Positions 1 through 9,900 of a DNA stretch of 64,000 nt are shown here, piece by piece; position 1 is the first letter of the stretch, and the number at the start of each line of letters is the position of its first letter. Below the pieces are notes generated by a model. It did no database searches and was not told the origin of the DNA. It saw only the letters and a program-made list of their open reading frames with translations. The position numbers were made by a program, and so were the translations under genes. The stretch is taken from assembly GCF_001653135.1 (NCBI RefSeq), contig NZ_BDDS01000002.1:186001-250000 (forward strand), written 5' to 3'. Source of the stretch: Pseudoalteromonas neustonica (GTDB lineage Bacteria > Pseudomonadota > Gammaproteobacteria > Enterobacterales > Alteromonadaceae).

Positions 1-1000
1 GTTTTACCACAAAAGCTTTGAACTCTATAAAGGCAGTAAAGCCTTTAATACAATAGAAGATCTTAAAGCAGGTGTTACAGCCGGCGATATAGATATGGGA
101 ATTTACTTGCCAAGTAATGCTGTAAAAACGCTCGATGGCGGTGAGCAAAGCAAATGGCAAGTTGTATTTAACGATGCAAAATCAATAAATTTTTTATTTA
201 AACGGGTTAAAGAACTTGCTCAAGAATACAGCGACGTACTGCAAGCTGATAAGCTAAAAAGTTTTGGGATAGAAGAGTCTACGCACAAATCTATTCTTAA
301 CCCAATTGAAGTTGTTAAAGTAGATACAGCCGATAAGCGCGAAAACTTAGGAGAAAAAATTGGTGGCTTTTTACCTTACCTACTTATTCCATTAGTATTA
401 ATGGGGGCTACTTATCCAGCAATAGATTTAGGTGCCGGTGAAAAAGAACGCGGCACACTTGAAACATTGTTGCTTACACCCATAACACGCACAGAGCTGG
501 TACTCGGTAAATTTATCACATTACTGACTACATCTATTGCATCAACCACAATTACCGTCGTCAGTATGGGCGGGTGGGTTGCAGTTGCATTGGCGTTCGC
601 CGACTTAGAATTTATTAAAACGGCTTTTAGTACGTTAGCAGTAACCGATTTACTGATGATTTTTGTGTTATTACTTCCCCTGGCTGCCATATTCTCTTCT
701 TTAGCGTTAGCTATCTCAATTTATGCGCGTACGTTTAAAGAAGCCCAAAACTACATGGCTCCATTAAGCATGGGTGTATTCTTCCCTATCATTATTTCAA
801 TAATGCCGAATATGGAATTGACCGCTAAAACCGCGTTTATCCCAGTAACAAACGTTGCGCTAGCCATTAAAGATATAATTAAAGGCACAGTTGATTACAC
901 ATTTGTAGGGCTAATATTTTTAGCAACCGCACTTATTGCAGGTGCGTTACTGGCATTTTGTGTTAAATGGTTTAACCGAGAAGATGTACTATTTAGGTAG
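1..1000 (+). CDS. ABC-2 type (NatB-like) exporter permease, 5' end missing
   Basis: This is the C-terminal part of an inner-membrane permease of an ABC exporter of the NatB (sodium/drug efflux) type. The reading frame is open from base 2, so the true start lies before the window. After a periplasmic segment come several hydrophobic helices. Between the first two is the family's cytosolic loop, GEKERGTLETLLLTPITR, which is typical of ABC-2 permeases of this group. The protein ends in a last membrane helix followed by a short basic tail. The cognate ATPase (NatA-like) would be expected just upstream, outside the window. A clear terminator follows the stop codon. Family assignment is good; the transported substrate is not known from sequence. 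Confidence 0.85.
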   Translation, partial: FYHKSFELYKGSKAFNTIEDLKAGVTAGDIDMGIYLPSNAVKTLDGGEQSKWQVVFNDAKSINFLFKRVKELAQEYSDVLQADKLKSFGIEESTHKSILNPIEVVKVDTADKRENLGEKIGGFLPYLLIPLVLMGATYPAIDLGAGEKERGTLETLLLTPITRTELVLGKFITLLTTSIASTTITVVSMGGWVAVALAFADLEFIKTAFSTLAVTDLLMIFVLLLPLAAIFSSLALAISIYARTFKEAQNYMAPLSMGVFFPIIISIMPNMELTAKTAFIPVTNVALAIKDIIKGTVDYTFVGLIFLATALIAGALLAFCVKWFNREDVLFR

Positions 1001-1015
1001 TGTGTTACTCATTAT

Positions 1016-1044
1016 AAAAAGCATCACTTACGTGATGCTTTTTT
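1016..1044 (+). terminator. Intrinsic terminator after the NatB-like gene
   Basis: A perfect 7-bp stem (GCATCAC/GTGATGC, extended by A:T pairs) with a 4-base loop is followed by six T residues, 16 bases after the stop of the permease gene. Confidence 0.9.
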
Positions 1045-1138
1045 GTTTCTTAAGCCATTTCTTTGAAGCTATTGTATTAAGTCATTAAATCGTTTAAGTT
1101 CATAAGCTGAGCTATGGATTAACCACAAGGATGGATTC

Positions 1139-3193
1139 TTGAAAATACCCCTATTCTACCTCTCGCTATTGAGCGTTAGCTGTGCTTTTTGCATGCTAAC
1201 CTATACAACAACTTCACATGCAAAAAGCATTCAGCCAACCACCCATATAGGTACGTGGCAAAATAAAGATGAAGACGGTGATGGCGTACCTGATGAGCAG
1301 GATGACTATCCGTTTGATGCCGGTAAAACCACAATTATGGTTGTTCAAGAACAAGAGTTTAATAATAACGTTGGCCAAGCAAACCCAGTTGGGAATATAC
1401 CTTTTAAAGCGGCGGGGGTTATTGCTAAAAATGTAGATATAGATGATTTTAAATTTAATATCCCCAGCTCAATGCTATTTGAAGACTTATCAGTGACGTT
1501 TATACTTTTTAAAGATGATTCACGTTTTACACCGTCTTTAACGATTATTAATAATAATGGCGATGTTATTTCTTCTATACCAACAAACATTGAACACGTT
1601 GGTAAAGTCGGTCAGGTTATTACCTTCTCGCCTAAGCAAGCGGGTGAATATAATTTAAGTATTACTGATAGAAACAACTTAGGTGCAGATAGCTTTACAT
1701 ATAAGGTACATGCGTTTATTGATATAGATAAAGACGCAGTTCCCACAAACAAAGAGCTTGCTTTGGGAATGAATCACCTTGGGCAACATACCGATGATGA
1801 TAAAATACCCGATGGAAATGAGTACCATATTTATACAGCTAACTTTACCTTTAGTCATGATGCCGACAGTGATGGTACTCCAAACTGGCTTGATTTAGAC
1901 AGTGATGATGATGGCATTAATGATGCTATAGAACAAACCTACGATTTAGATAACGATAAAAAGCCTGCCTTTATAGACCTAGATAGTGACAATAATGCAG
2001 TTTTAGATTCAGAAGAAGTAAACTTAGTTGAGTTTATCCGTTATGACTTTGATGGTGATGGCATCCCAAATTTTTTAGATACTGACGACGATGGCGACTT
2101 TTTGTTTGATGAAAATGACACTCAGCCACTAGAAAAACTAATTGGTATAAATAACTTATACCCATCAAATACCCCAGCCATTAGCTCTGCAGCATACTCT
2201 CATAGTGAACAGGTAGTATTCATTAACAAAGTTAGGCCTTTTTATCCTGCTAATTTAAACACAGAAAACCTAAAAGGTAATGCGGCACATTTGATAATTT
2301 TAAAAGGGGATAACAAACAGCCAGTCGTTAATTTACCAATGACAATTACATCAGATAATAAAATTGAACTTGTTATACCTAATTATCCAAAGGTAGCGTT
2401 GGGCGGAGAACCCATTACATTTTTTATTGCTATAGATGGCTATAAAACCAACAGTATTGATGCCACATTACTGCATCCAAAAACACCAGTTATTACAGGC
2501 ATTCCGACTAAAAATGTAGTCGAAGGCGATAAAGTATTAATAACTGGTACAAATTTAGAAAGTGGTACTGCATTAGTTTTTGCGGATGGCCCAACAATAA
2601 AGTTGGATTATATAGATGATACTAATGCTAGTTTTATTGTGCCTAGTGATGTTGGTACAGGCTGGTTTAGCTTACAAAATGTATATGGTGAAAGTAACTA
2701 TTCAAGTATCAAAAAAGAACACGTTATATCGCTAAAGGTTGTAATGCCCGATTACTTACATATTAAGGGGCCTTTTTATGTAGATAATTTAGACACAGAG
2801 TTTAACGATATCAATGCGTTTAATAACAAACAGATAAAAATAAGCTCAACTACTGATTATATCTCACTCTATTACAAAGATGGCATTTGTTTATTCCAAA
2901 GCTACATAGCCGATGATAGCCAAATAGAACTTAGTGTTGATAGTACACTTAAATCTTTTGTTTTACGTGCTTTTGCATATCAAAACAAAGTTGAGGATGT
3001 GCAGCAGTTAAAAAATAAAATAAGTAATTTAGCATCATATAAAGAGTTTAAATACTGGTATGAAAAAAAATTACGGCAAGAGTCAATTGATGCATTTTTA
3101 AAAGATGAGTCCTATAGCATTATTGGTAAAGCCACAGCAGTGGCAGATGATCTTTATAAAAAGCTAAAAAATGAACGCAAAAATAATCCATAG
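1139..3193 (+). CDS. Secreted protein with thrombospondin type 3-like calcium repeats and an IPT/TIG domain
   Basis: A 684-residue exported protein of unknown role. Residues 1-29 form a signal peptide. Aspartate-rich DxDxDG-type calcium-binding repeats occur near residues 42-55 (DEDGDGVPDEQDD), 195-260 (DADSDGTPNWLDLDSDDDG) and 300-330 (DFDGDGIPNFLDTDDDGD). A middle segment around residues 455-520 looks like an IPT/TIG immunoglobulin-like fold (VVEGDKVLITGTNLESGTALVF). The C-terminal 80 residues are charged and probably helical. The start is a TTG at 1139, chosen because AAGG lies 8 bases upstream; the only nearby ATG is out of frame. The next gene follows 15 bases later, so the two are probably co-transcribed. 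The calcium repeats suggest a rigid extracellular or surface protein; partner and function are unknown. Confidence 0.75.
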   Translation: MKIPLFYLSLLSVSCAFCMLTYTTTSHAKSIQPTTHIGTWQNKDEDGDGVPDEQDDYPFDAGKTTIMVVQEQEFNNNVGQANPVGNIPFKAAGVIAKNVDIDDFKFNIPSSMLFEDLSVTFILFKDDSRFTPSLTIINNNGDVISSIPTNIEHVGKVGQVITFSPKQAGEYNLSITDRNNLGADSFTYKVHAFIDIDKDAVPTNKELALGMNHLGQHTDDDKIPDGNEYHIYTANFTFSHDADSDGTPNWLDLDSDDDGINDAIEQTYDLDNDKKPAFIDLDSDNNAVLDSEEVNLVEFIRYDFDGDGIPNFLDTDDDGDFLFDENDTQPLEKLIGINNLYPSNTPAISSAAYSHSEQVVFINKVRPFYPANLNTENLKGNAAHLIILKGDNKQPVVNLPMTITSDNKIELVIPNYPKVALGGEPITFFIAIDGYKTNSIDATLLHPKTPVITGIPTKNVVEGDKVLITGTNLESGTALVFADGPTIKLDYIDDTNASFIVPSDVGTGWFSLQNVYGESNYSSIKKEHVISLKVVMPDYLHIKGPFYVDNLDTEFNDINAFNNKQIKISSTTDYISLYYKDGICLFQSYIADDSQIELSVDSTLKSFVLRAFAYQNKVEDVQQLKNKISNLASYKEFKYWYEKKLRQESIDAFLKDESYSIIGKATAVADDLYKKLKNERKNNP

Positions 3194-3208
3194 TACATAA
3201 GGAACGCT

Positions 3209-3628
3209 ATGTTAAAAAAAACAATATGTGTATTGCTCAGCTCATTAGCTTTGCAAGGGTGTGTAGACTCACACTCAGTTAATGGTGTTATTGAAGGTTC
3301 TGTCGAACTAAAGCCCGATATTGGACTGTTGAATTATAAAGTGAGTGTTGAAGGTCTAGAGCGTGGTTGCTATCTATACCTTTCTAAACCAGATAATGAC
3401 TTTTGGAATGTAGAAGATCAACAAAAAATGCTACAGGGAGTTTCTTGTTTTAATAATGAACGAAAGTTATTTGCTCAAGCACCTGACGTTAGTAGCTTTA
3501 CCTGGGAAGAGGCTGATGGTGGTTTTAATTTTACTATGGATGCCACAGCAATCAGTGTAGATGAGGAAAAGCTTAATGTTTACACAACGTCCCCCTTATT
3601 AGTTCCGTTCACAAAGGATTTAAAATGA
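3209..3628 (+). CDS. Small predicted lipoprotein, unknown function
   Basis: A 139-residue protein that I do not recognise. The N-terminus is a lipoprotein signal: a basic start, a hydrophobic stretch and the lipobox LQGC with Cys18 as the likely lipidated residue. Residue 19 is V and 20 is D, so the inner-membrane retention signal (Asp at +2) is not strictly met. The mature part is soluble and beta-rich with two further cysteines. A good Shine-Dalgarno (AAGGA) precedes ATG 3209. Its stop overlaps the start of the next gene by 4 bases (ATGA), which implies translational coupling within the 1139-4062 cluster. Confidence 0.7.
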   Translation: MLKKTICVLLSSLALQGCVDSHSVNGVIEGSVELKPDIGLLNYKVSVEGLERGCYLYLSKPDNDFWNVEDQQKMLQGVSCFNNERKLFAQAPDVSSFTWEEADGGFNFTMDATAISVDEEKLNVYTTSPLLVPFTKDLK

Positions 3629-4062
3629 AATCACAATTAATAGCCTTTTCTAGCATTATGTTTTTAAGCACATCAGCTTTTGCAGATGAATCAAATGTGA
3701 ATTTTCCTGCTAAGGATAATCAAGATCCATTATTTATTAAAAAATGCGAAGAGTTTAGAAAAGCAAAAGCTGATAAAGACATTGATACCTTGATGTCTTT
3801 TGTACCAAAGCATTTCAAAGATACTGAGGACGAAAAAAAACGCGCTATCGCATACTTGAGTAAAAAGGCAGAAAAATTTCAAAAGTATGTAACAAGCCCT
3901 GAATTCGAGGTTTTATCTCAAAAACTATCAACAGAGACAAAACCTCTTTTTGCTCAAGTTAAAATTGAGGCTAAATATGGTGAAAAGAACTTAGTGTCGG
4001 ATGGTTGTGGCTTTAAATATACCAAAGAAGACGGTTGGATAATTATTATTGCGTCTAGCTAA
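3625..4062 (+). CDS. Small secreted protein, unknown function (relative of the broken gene at 5336)
   Basis: A 145-residue exported protein with a signal peptide ending at about residue 20 (AFA/D). The mature protein begins with a cysteine-containing helix (KKCEEFRKAKADKDIDTL) and ends with a C-terminal C-G-F-K-Y-x(4)-GW motif, so two cysteines may form a disulfide. The same layout is seen in the frameshifted gene at 5336-5805 (NCLKAVEIVKNKDEQLF near its start and C-R-F-G-L-K-D-G-K-W at its end), suggesting a local duplication. The length and pattern resemble NTF2-like or DUF4878-like small domains, but that is a guess. It overlaps the preceding lipoprotein gene by 4 bases. Confidence 0.7.
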   Translation: MKSQLIAFSSIMFLSTSAFADESNVNFPAKDNQDPLFIKKCEEFRKAKADKDIDTLMSFVPKHFKDTEDEKKRAIAYLSKKAEKFQKYVTSPEFEVLSQKLSTETKPLFAQVKIEAKYGEKNLVSDGCGFKYTKEDGWIIIIASS

Positions 4063-4143
4063 TTGGCTTTTCGAATACCTTAAGTATTTATATGTTATGA
4101 GAGTATGTACCTAAGCATGCTCTTTTTATTTAAAGAGGGAATT

Positions 4144-5322
4144 TTGGCTAATTCAATTATATTAAAATCACTATTAGAAACGATTAAATGGTTGCTAATT
4201 TGGCTAACTGTAGCAGGGCTTGTACTAGGTGTTTTAAGTCAAGGCTTGATTGTTGATACAGGTGATGGGCTTGATGTTTTATTAATTATTGCACTTTTGA
4301 TGTTTCAACATCGATTAAAATTTGATGAGCACAATAATCAAATAGATGTAAAGTTGGGGGCTTATTTTTTTAAGAAAAAAATCTTCACGTATAGTCATCA
4401 CACCATTGATACTAGCAAGATTAAAACAATTTCATGCCAAGATAATAAAGCCATTAGCGTGATTGATATTAATTACACTTCAGCAGAAGGCAAATTGAGC
4501 ACTTACACGTTTAGGTGTTTTAAACAAGCCAAGCAAGCGCAGTTAGTAGTGAGTAAACTGTCAACTGTTGAGCGCGTTTATACAGATAAACGTGAAGAGG
4601 CTGAGGCTGAAAAAACAAACTCAGCAACGGTGAGCAAATTTTCAAAAATATTCCCGCAAAATACTATTTTAGGTAATGCTGAAGCTAAAAATAATATTTC
4701 TATTCTAAGGTGTGCGCTGCCACTTCCTGATAGTAAGAAAAAATCGGTCTATCTCACCGTAGCTTGCTTTACTTTGCTTACCGTATTTATTGCCTTTTCG
4801 TCACAAAACTGGAAGCCTGCAATGGCTTTTTTGGTGATAACGTATTTTAGTTATTGGCTTGCACGAGCATTTATTTGCCATAACTATTATTTAGTAAAAA
4901 CATCTCCTTTTATTGATATTAAAATAAATAGCGATGAGCTTTATCTGCCGGCGTTACTATTTACCGACAAAAAACCGCGCACATTAACTAAACAGGATAT
5001 TATCAGCATCGAGGCTAAATGGAATTACAATTACGACACAATTGATGACTCTATTGGCAGAACTACAAAAAGGTCACACTTAATATCGCTTGTTTTTAAT
5101 ACCACAAAAGGGCAGAGCATAGCACTTTCTCACTGGAGTGTTGATAGTGAGGTCCTCGTATATTCGTTACTAAAATACCAATACCCAGTTTCATTAGATA
5201 GAACAAGCGAAATGGTTTACCCATTTAAGCGGCACATTGGCTTGATGGTCGGCTTATTTATCGTGATAGTAATTATCAATGCGAGTAATTTACCAAACCT
5301 TATAAGCTCTTTTAATTCGTAA
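4144..5322 (+). CDS. Membrane protein of unknown function
   Basis: The open frame runs from ATG 4105, but the sequence AAGAGGGA just before TTG 4144 is a far better ribosome binding site than anything upstream of the ATG, so I place the start at TTG 4144 (392 residues). There are two adjacent membrane helices near the N-terminus, a second pair in the middle (around VYLTVACFTLLTVFIAF) and one at the C-terminus (GLMVGLFIVIVIINAS). The loops between are soluble and beta-rich and could be PH-like, but I see no diagnostic motif. It lies in the same direction as the small secreted genes upstream. Confidence 0.65.
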   Translation: MANSIILKSLLETIKWLLIWLTVAGLVLGVLSQGLIVDTGDGLDVLLIIALLMFQHRLKFDEHNNQIDVKLGAYFFKKKIFTYSHHTIDTSKIKTISCQDNKAISVIDINYTSAEGKLSTYTFRCFKQAKQAQLVVSKLSTVERVYTDKREEAEAEKTNSATVSKFSKIFPQNTILGNAEAKNNISILRCALPLPDSKKKSVYLTVACFTLLTVFIAFSSQNWKPAMAFLVITYFSYWLARAFICHNYYLVKTSPFIDIKINSDELYLPALLFTDKKPRTLTKQDIISIEAKWNYNYDTIDDSIGRTTKRSHLISLVFNTTKGQSIALSHWSVDSEVLVYSLLKYQYPVSLDRTSEMVYPFKRHIGLMVGLFIVIVIINASNLPNLISSFNS

Positions 5323-5335
5323 TATTTTAAGGATA

Positions 5336-5805
5336 ATTAATAAATACTTATTGCCACTGTCGCTATTAGCAAGCTTTACATGCCACGCAGAGATTGATTT
5401 AACAATCCCAAAAGAAAACTGCCTTAAAGCAGTAGAAATAGTAAAAAATAAAGATGAACAGTTATTTAAGTAAGCAACTTTTTACACCTGTTGATCATAT
5501 CCCAATGCAGATAAAGCGATCACCAAACATGTTGATAGGGCACATAAAAAATACTACGCAAAAGAGTACGATGGCATAAAAACTTTCGTCTTGTTGAATC
5601 AAAGCTTGTTAACTACTCTGAAAATACTGAGTATAGCGTTGTTAAAGAAACGTATAAAAAGTGGGGATATACAGAGCAAGCATTTATATATTATAAATTT
5701 GATGCCAATGATAAAAGGTTTAAAGATCAGCGCAAAGTTTATAACAAATGCCGTTTTGGCTTAAAAGATGGCAAGTGGTATATGGATAATTTACTGAAAA
5801 ATTAA
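5336..5805 (+). pseudogene. Broken small secreted-protein gene with three frameshifts
   Basis: Reading across three frames rebuilds one protein. Frame 1 gives a signal peptide (KYLLPLSLLASFTCHA) and a helix with a cysteine, then hits a stop at 5471-5473. The remainder continues after a +1 shift near 5468, a -1 shift near 5510 and another -1 shift near 5580, ending at TAA 5803-5805 with the tail CRFGLKDGKWYMDN. The net shift agrees with the frames of the first and last segments. The codon in the start position is ATT, not ATG. The layout matches the intact gene at 3625-4062. All lesions lie in short A-runs, so sequencing error is possible, but four defects in 470 bases favour a real pseudogene. 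Confidence 0.7.
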
Positions 5806-5872
5806 TTTTAGTGTGTTTCAATTAAAATTAGAATATAAAATAAGCAATTAATAAATAAGGATATACGTTAAG

Positions 5873-6649
5873 GTGCAAAAAAATATTAAACTAGTCGCTA
5901 TTTTTTTCTTCTTGTTGATAAGCAGTCAAACGATAGCTAATAGCAATAACTTAACAATAAAATACGAAGTGATTAAGGGCGGCGAGCATTTTGCTGATAT
6001 TACAATCAAGGTTAACGACACCTACTTACGCACCGATTACCAGCTAAAAGATGAAAAGCTTACTGAGATGACTGTAAAGTGGAAAGGTCAATATGTTATT
6101 GAGCATAAAACCCAGCGAGCTTACTTACTTGACTACAATGTTACTAACCAAAGAGCAGAAGATGCACGCAAAGAAATGGCTGCACAAATCACTAATATAT
6201 CGGCAGAACAGATATTTGAAATGAGTATTGATCCTATCAATGATGAAAGTGAATTTATACGTTATGAAAAAGTAGGAAACAATAAATTAGTTGGAAAGTT
6301 TGAAGGTGATGTTGATCATGAAATTCAGTACCTTGAGCTGCCTAATAAGTATATGAGTCAAAAACAATATGACTGGTTACTTTCAAGAGCCAAAGAAGAT
6401 CGCAAATTTGGCCAAGCCTTTGTTGCTATTCTAGAGCAGCCACTTTCTGAAGTTATTCGCAGAGTGAGTTATCAACATGCTGTTCTTCCTGTCCAAATAA
6501 AAACATATGACTATGATATAAACCTAAAGTCTGTTGATTCTAAATTTATTGATGAGAGTGAACTGCAAATCAAAGCAGGGATTATTCAGGCAGATATGAC
6601 TCATTCTGCAATCCAATTTTTAGAAAGCTTATCACAGCGCTTCAAATAA
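5873..6649 (+). CDS. Secreted protein of unknown function (DUF4412-like)
   Basis: A 258-residue exported protein starting at GTG 5873, with a signal peptide ending near residue 22 (TIAN). The mature part opens with beta strands of the kind seen in DUF4412 proteins (LTIKYEVIKGGEHFADITIKVNDTYLRTDY...WKGQYVIEHKTQRAYLLDY), a fold related to outer-membrane lipoprotein chaperones such as LolA. I only infer this resemblance. There are no cysteines or metal motifs. The region after it (6650-6907) contains no gene that I can support. Confidence 0.65.
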   Translation: MQKNIKLVAIFFFLLISSQTIANSNNLTIKYEVIKGGEHFADITIKVNDTYLRTDYQLKDEKLTEMTVKWKGQYVIEHKTQRAYLLDYNVTNQRAEDARKEMAAQITNISAEQIFEMSIDPINDESEFIRYEKVGNNKLVGKFEGDVDHEIQYLELPNKYMSQKQYDWLLSRAKEDRKFGQAFVAILEQPLSEVIRRVSYQHAVLPVQIKTYDYDINLKSVDSKFIDESELQIKAGIIQADMTHSAIQFLESLSQRFK

Positions 6650-6907
6650 TAAATTGCCAATGGTAGTGCGGCTGTAGTGATCTCGGTTCACTTATCGGTT
6701 TTTGTGAACCACAATTTTTAGAGACTGTAAAATTCAGAGTCAAATCGAAACAAGCTACATGTCGGATCATAAAAACGTTTATTTAGGAACGTGGGATTTT
6801 GATGTTGGTATGATATTAAGTAATTTACTCTTTATTCTCTTAAATAGTACAAATTTTAAAAAATTTAACAAATTCATATTCTACTTGCTCTATACTATAA
6901 CCTGTAT

Positions 6908-9900
6908 TTGAAAAGCTATATGGCAATATTAATGCACTTCCAATCTTCAATTAGTCATCTTTTTCGCAGCAATAAAATATCTTTATTAGCGCTGCTCGTC
7001 TTTAGCATTATCGCGATCTCTGCTTTATATATATTCGAGCTTAAAGTTAGACAAGATGTTTACCGCACAGCTCAAACTAACCTCAATCAAGAATTGAGTA
7101 CAAAAAGCTTATCTTTAAAAAGACAGTTAAAAAGTAGTGTTACGTCTATTCGTTTTTTAAATGCCACACCGCCCATTTCAGGTATTAGTAGAGCAACAGA
7201 TAATAATTTTATAGATCCGCTTCTAAATACACCCATTGAAGTATGGCAGACACGTCTGGCTGGGATTTTCAGTGGTTTTATGAATACAGACGAGTATTTA
7301 TTACAGGCAAGGTACATAACTTTAGCCAATGATGGCCAAGAGGTTGTAAGAGTAGACAGAGATTTAGATGGTGTTATAAGACGTATAGAAGGTGAGCAAT
7401 TACAGCATAAGGGCCAGCGAGATTATATGCTTAAAGCCAGTATGTTAGATCAAAACTCTGTTTATATATCACCCATTGACTACAACCGAGAAAACGGAGA
7501 GATCCAAGTTCCCTATGTAAGTACTTATAGGGTAGCTAAACCTGTGTTTAATAAGGAAGGGTTTGTTTTTGCAGTACTTGTTACAAATTACTTTGCAGAA
7601 GAACTCTTTGATAGTTTGATTTTTAGTCTTCCTGATGGGGTAGATATCTATCTTTTAAACAATCAAAATCAGTTTTTATCGCACCCGCAGTCAGATCTGA
7701 CATTTGGGTTTGAATTTGGTCAAGATATAACATGGTCAACTGTTTTCAATGAAAGCCAAGATATCAGTATGCAAGATACTTTGGCTATGAGTGGTTTACC
7801 AAATCAGTATTACCTCAAGCAACGCATTGCATTTGATAGTAACGATATTAGCATGTTGCCTTTAGAGCTTGTAGTGTCAATTGACACTTCGGTATTACTA
7901 AAAGAAATTGCAAATAGGCGTGAGAGTTTCATTTTAGTGGTTTTTTCACTGTTTTCAGTATTATTGTTTATGGTCTTGTTTTATCAACGTTACATTAACC
8001 GTAAGTTAGAAATTCACTCATTGAAAGAACAGAATAATAAAATCATTGAGAACTCACTAGATTCAATCGTCACTGTAGAAGAAAATGGTGTGATCAGTAA
8101 TGCAAATAAAACAGCGTTGCAAAGCTTTGATTTACTATTAAATGAAACGAATTTTACGCAGTTATTTGAATTAAAAAATAAAGATAAGCACAGTTTAAGT
8201 GAAACTATCAACGAAGGAGCAAAACCACCATTTGAAGCTGTATATATAGATACTGATAACATCCGGCACTTTTATTCTGTTACTTTAACCTGTGTTTTTG
8301 ATGTGTTCACTCAGCGAAATCAAATAGCGGCGATTTTGAGAAATATTAATTCTTTGAAGCAAACTCAGAGCGAGCTTGAATTATTAAACGAGACACTAGA
8401 GTTAAAAGTATCACAGCGTACAGTGGAGCTTGAAAGTGCGATAGAAGAAGCGCTTGCAGCCAGCCAAGCTAAAAGTGATTTTGTGGCGAATATTTCCCAT
8501 GAGATCCGCACGCCAATGAATGGTGTGTTGGGGATGCTAGAAATGCTTAAAGAAGACCCATTAAGTGACGTGCAGCTACAGTATTTAAGCTTTGCAAATA
8601 GTAGTGCTAATTCATTAATGACACTTATAAACGACATTCTTGATTTTTCTAAGATTGAAGCGGGTAAGCTTGATATTGATAATCATAGCTTTGATGTGAT
8701 TACTGTTTGCAGTGATATGATCACTTCAATGGCGATACAGGGCCAGAGAAAAGGGCTCGAAGTGTTATTAAATACCGATAAAGTCATGGATCGAATGCTT
8801 GTTGGGGATAGCCATCGTTTAAAACAAATTTTGATCAATTTATTAAATAATGCTTTTAAATTTACCCACCAAGGCGAAGTAAGTTTAACACTTGATTGTA
8901 AATACCTAACTGAAGATAAACTACGTATGAGTTTTTCTATTCAGGATACTGGCATAGGTATTGCGCAAGAAAATATAGATAAATTATTTGATGTATTTAC
9001 TCAAGAAGATACAAGTACTACTCGACACTTTGGTGGTACAGGGCTTGGTTTATCGATTTGTAAAAAACTAGCGCAACTAATGGGCGGAGATATAAGTGTA
9101 ACCAGTAAAAAAGGCAAAGGCAGCTGCTTTACTGCCTATGTAGATCTTCATGTTGCACCCGAGAAAAAATTAAATACCCCTATTGAATTAGCCGCAGATA
9201 TTCAAGTAGGCGTGTTAATTGCAAAAGAGAGTGTGTTTCAAAATATTACCAATTTACTTGTCAAAAACTGTAAAGTTGATTTAAATAACATACAACGTTT
9301 TGATTATCTAGAAGAGTACGATACGTTCAATGTCGACCTCATGGTGATTGATAACGAGCACCCACTGCTCGATAAATTAATCGCTTTATGCGAACAGCAA
9401 AATAAAAAGTATATGTTAATTTTGCGTGATTTATTATTAAGTAAGGCTGATAAAGCGAGCTTTCCTGAAAACTGCCACATGCTTAATAAGCCGCTAACAC
9501 AAGATCAGTTTAGCTATAAGCTGGCAAGTATATTTGGTGCAAGTAATAGCTTTTTACTTCCTTCCCAGAAAGCTGATTCAGAAGGCGAGGTTCATGTTGA
9601 TCTCTCTCGATACAAAGTCTTGCTGGTGGATGATAATATGATCAATATCGAAGTTGCTAAAGCCATTTTAAAACGAACCCAGGTCAGTATTACGTGTGCA
9701 AGCGATGGTGTGGAAGCACTCGAAGCATTACAAGCGCACCAACAACAGCCATTTGATGTTATTTTAATGGATTGTCAAATGCCTAATCTTAATGGTTATG
9801 ATACGACAAGTGAGATCCGAAATAATAAAGCCGGCATTGTCTATCGCCATATCCCGATTATTGCTATGACAGCCAGTGCAATGGCAGGGGATAGGGAACG

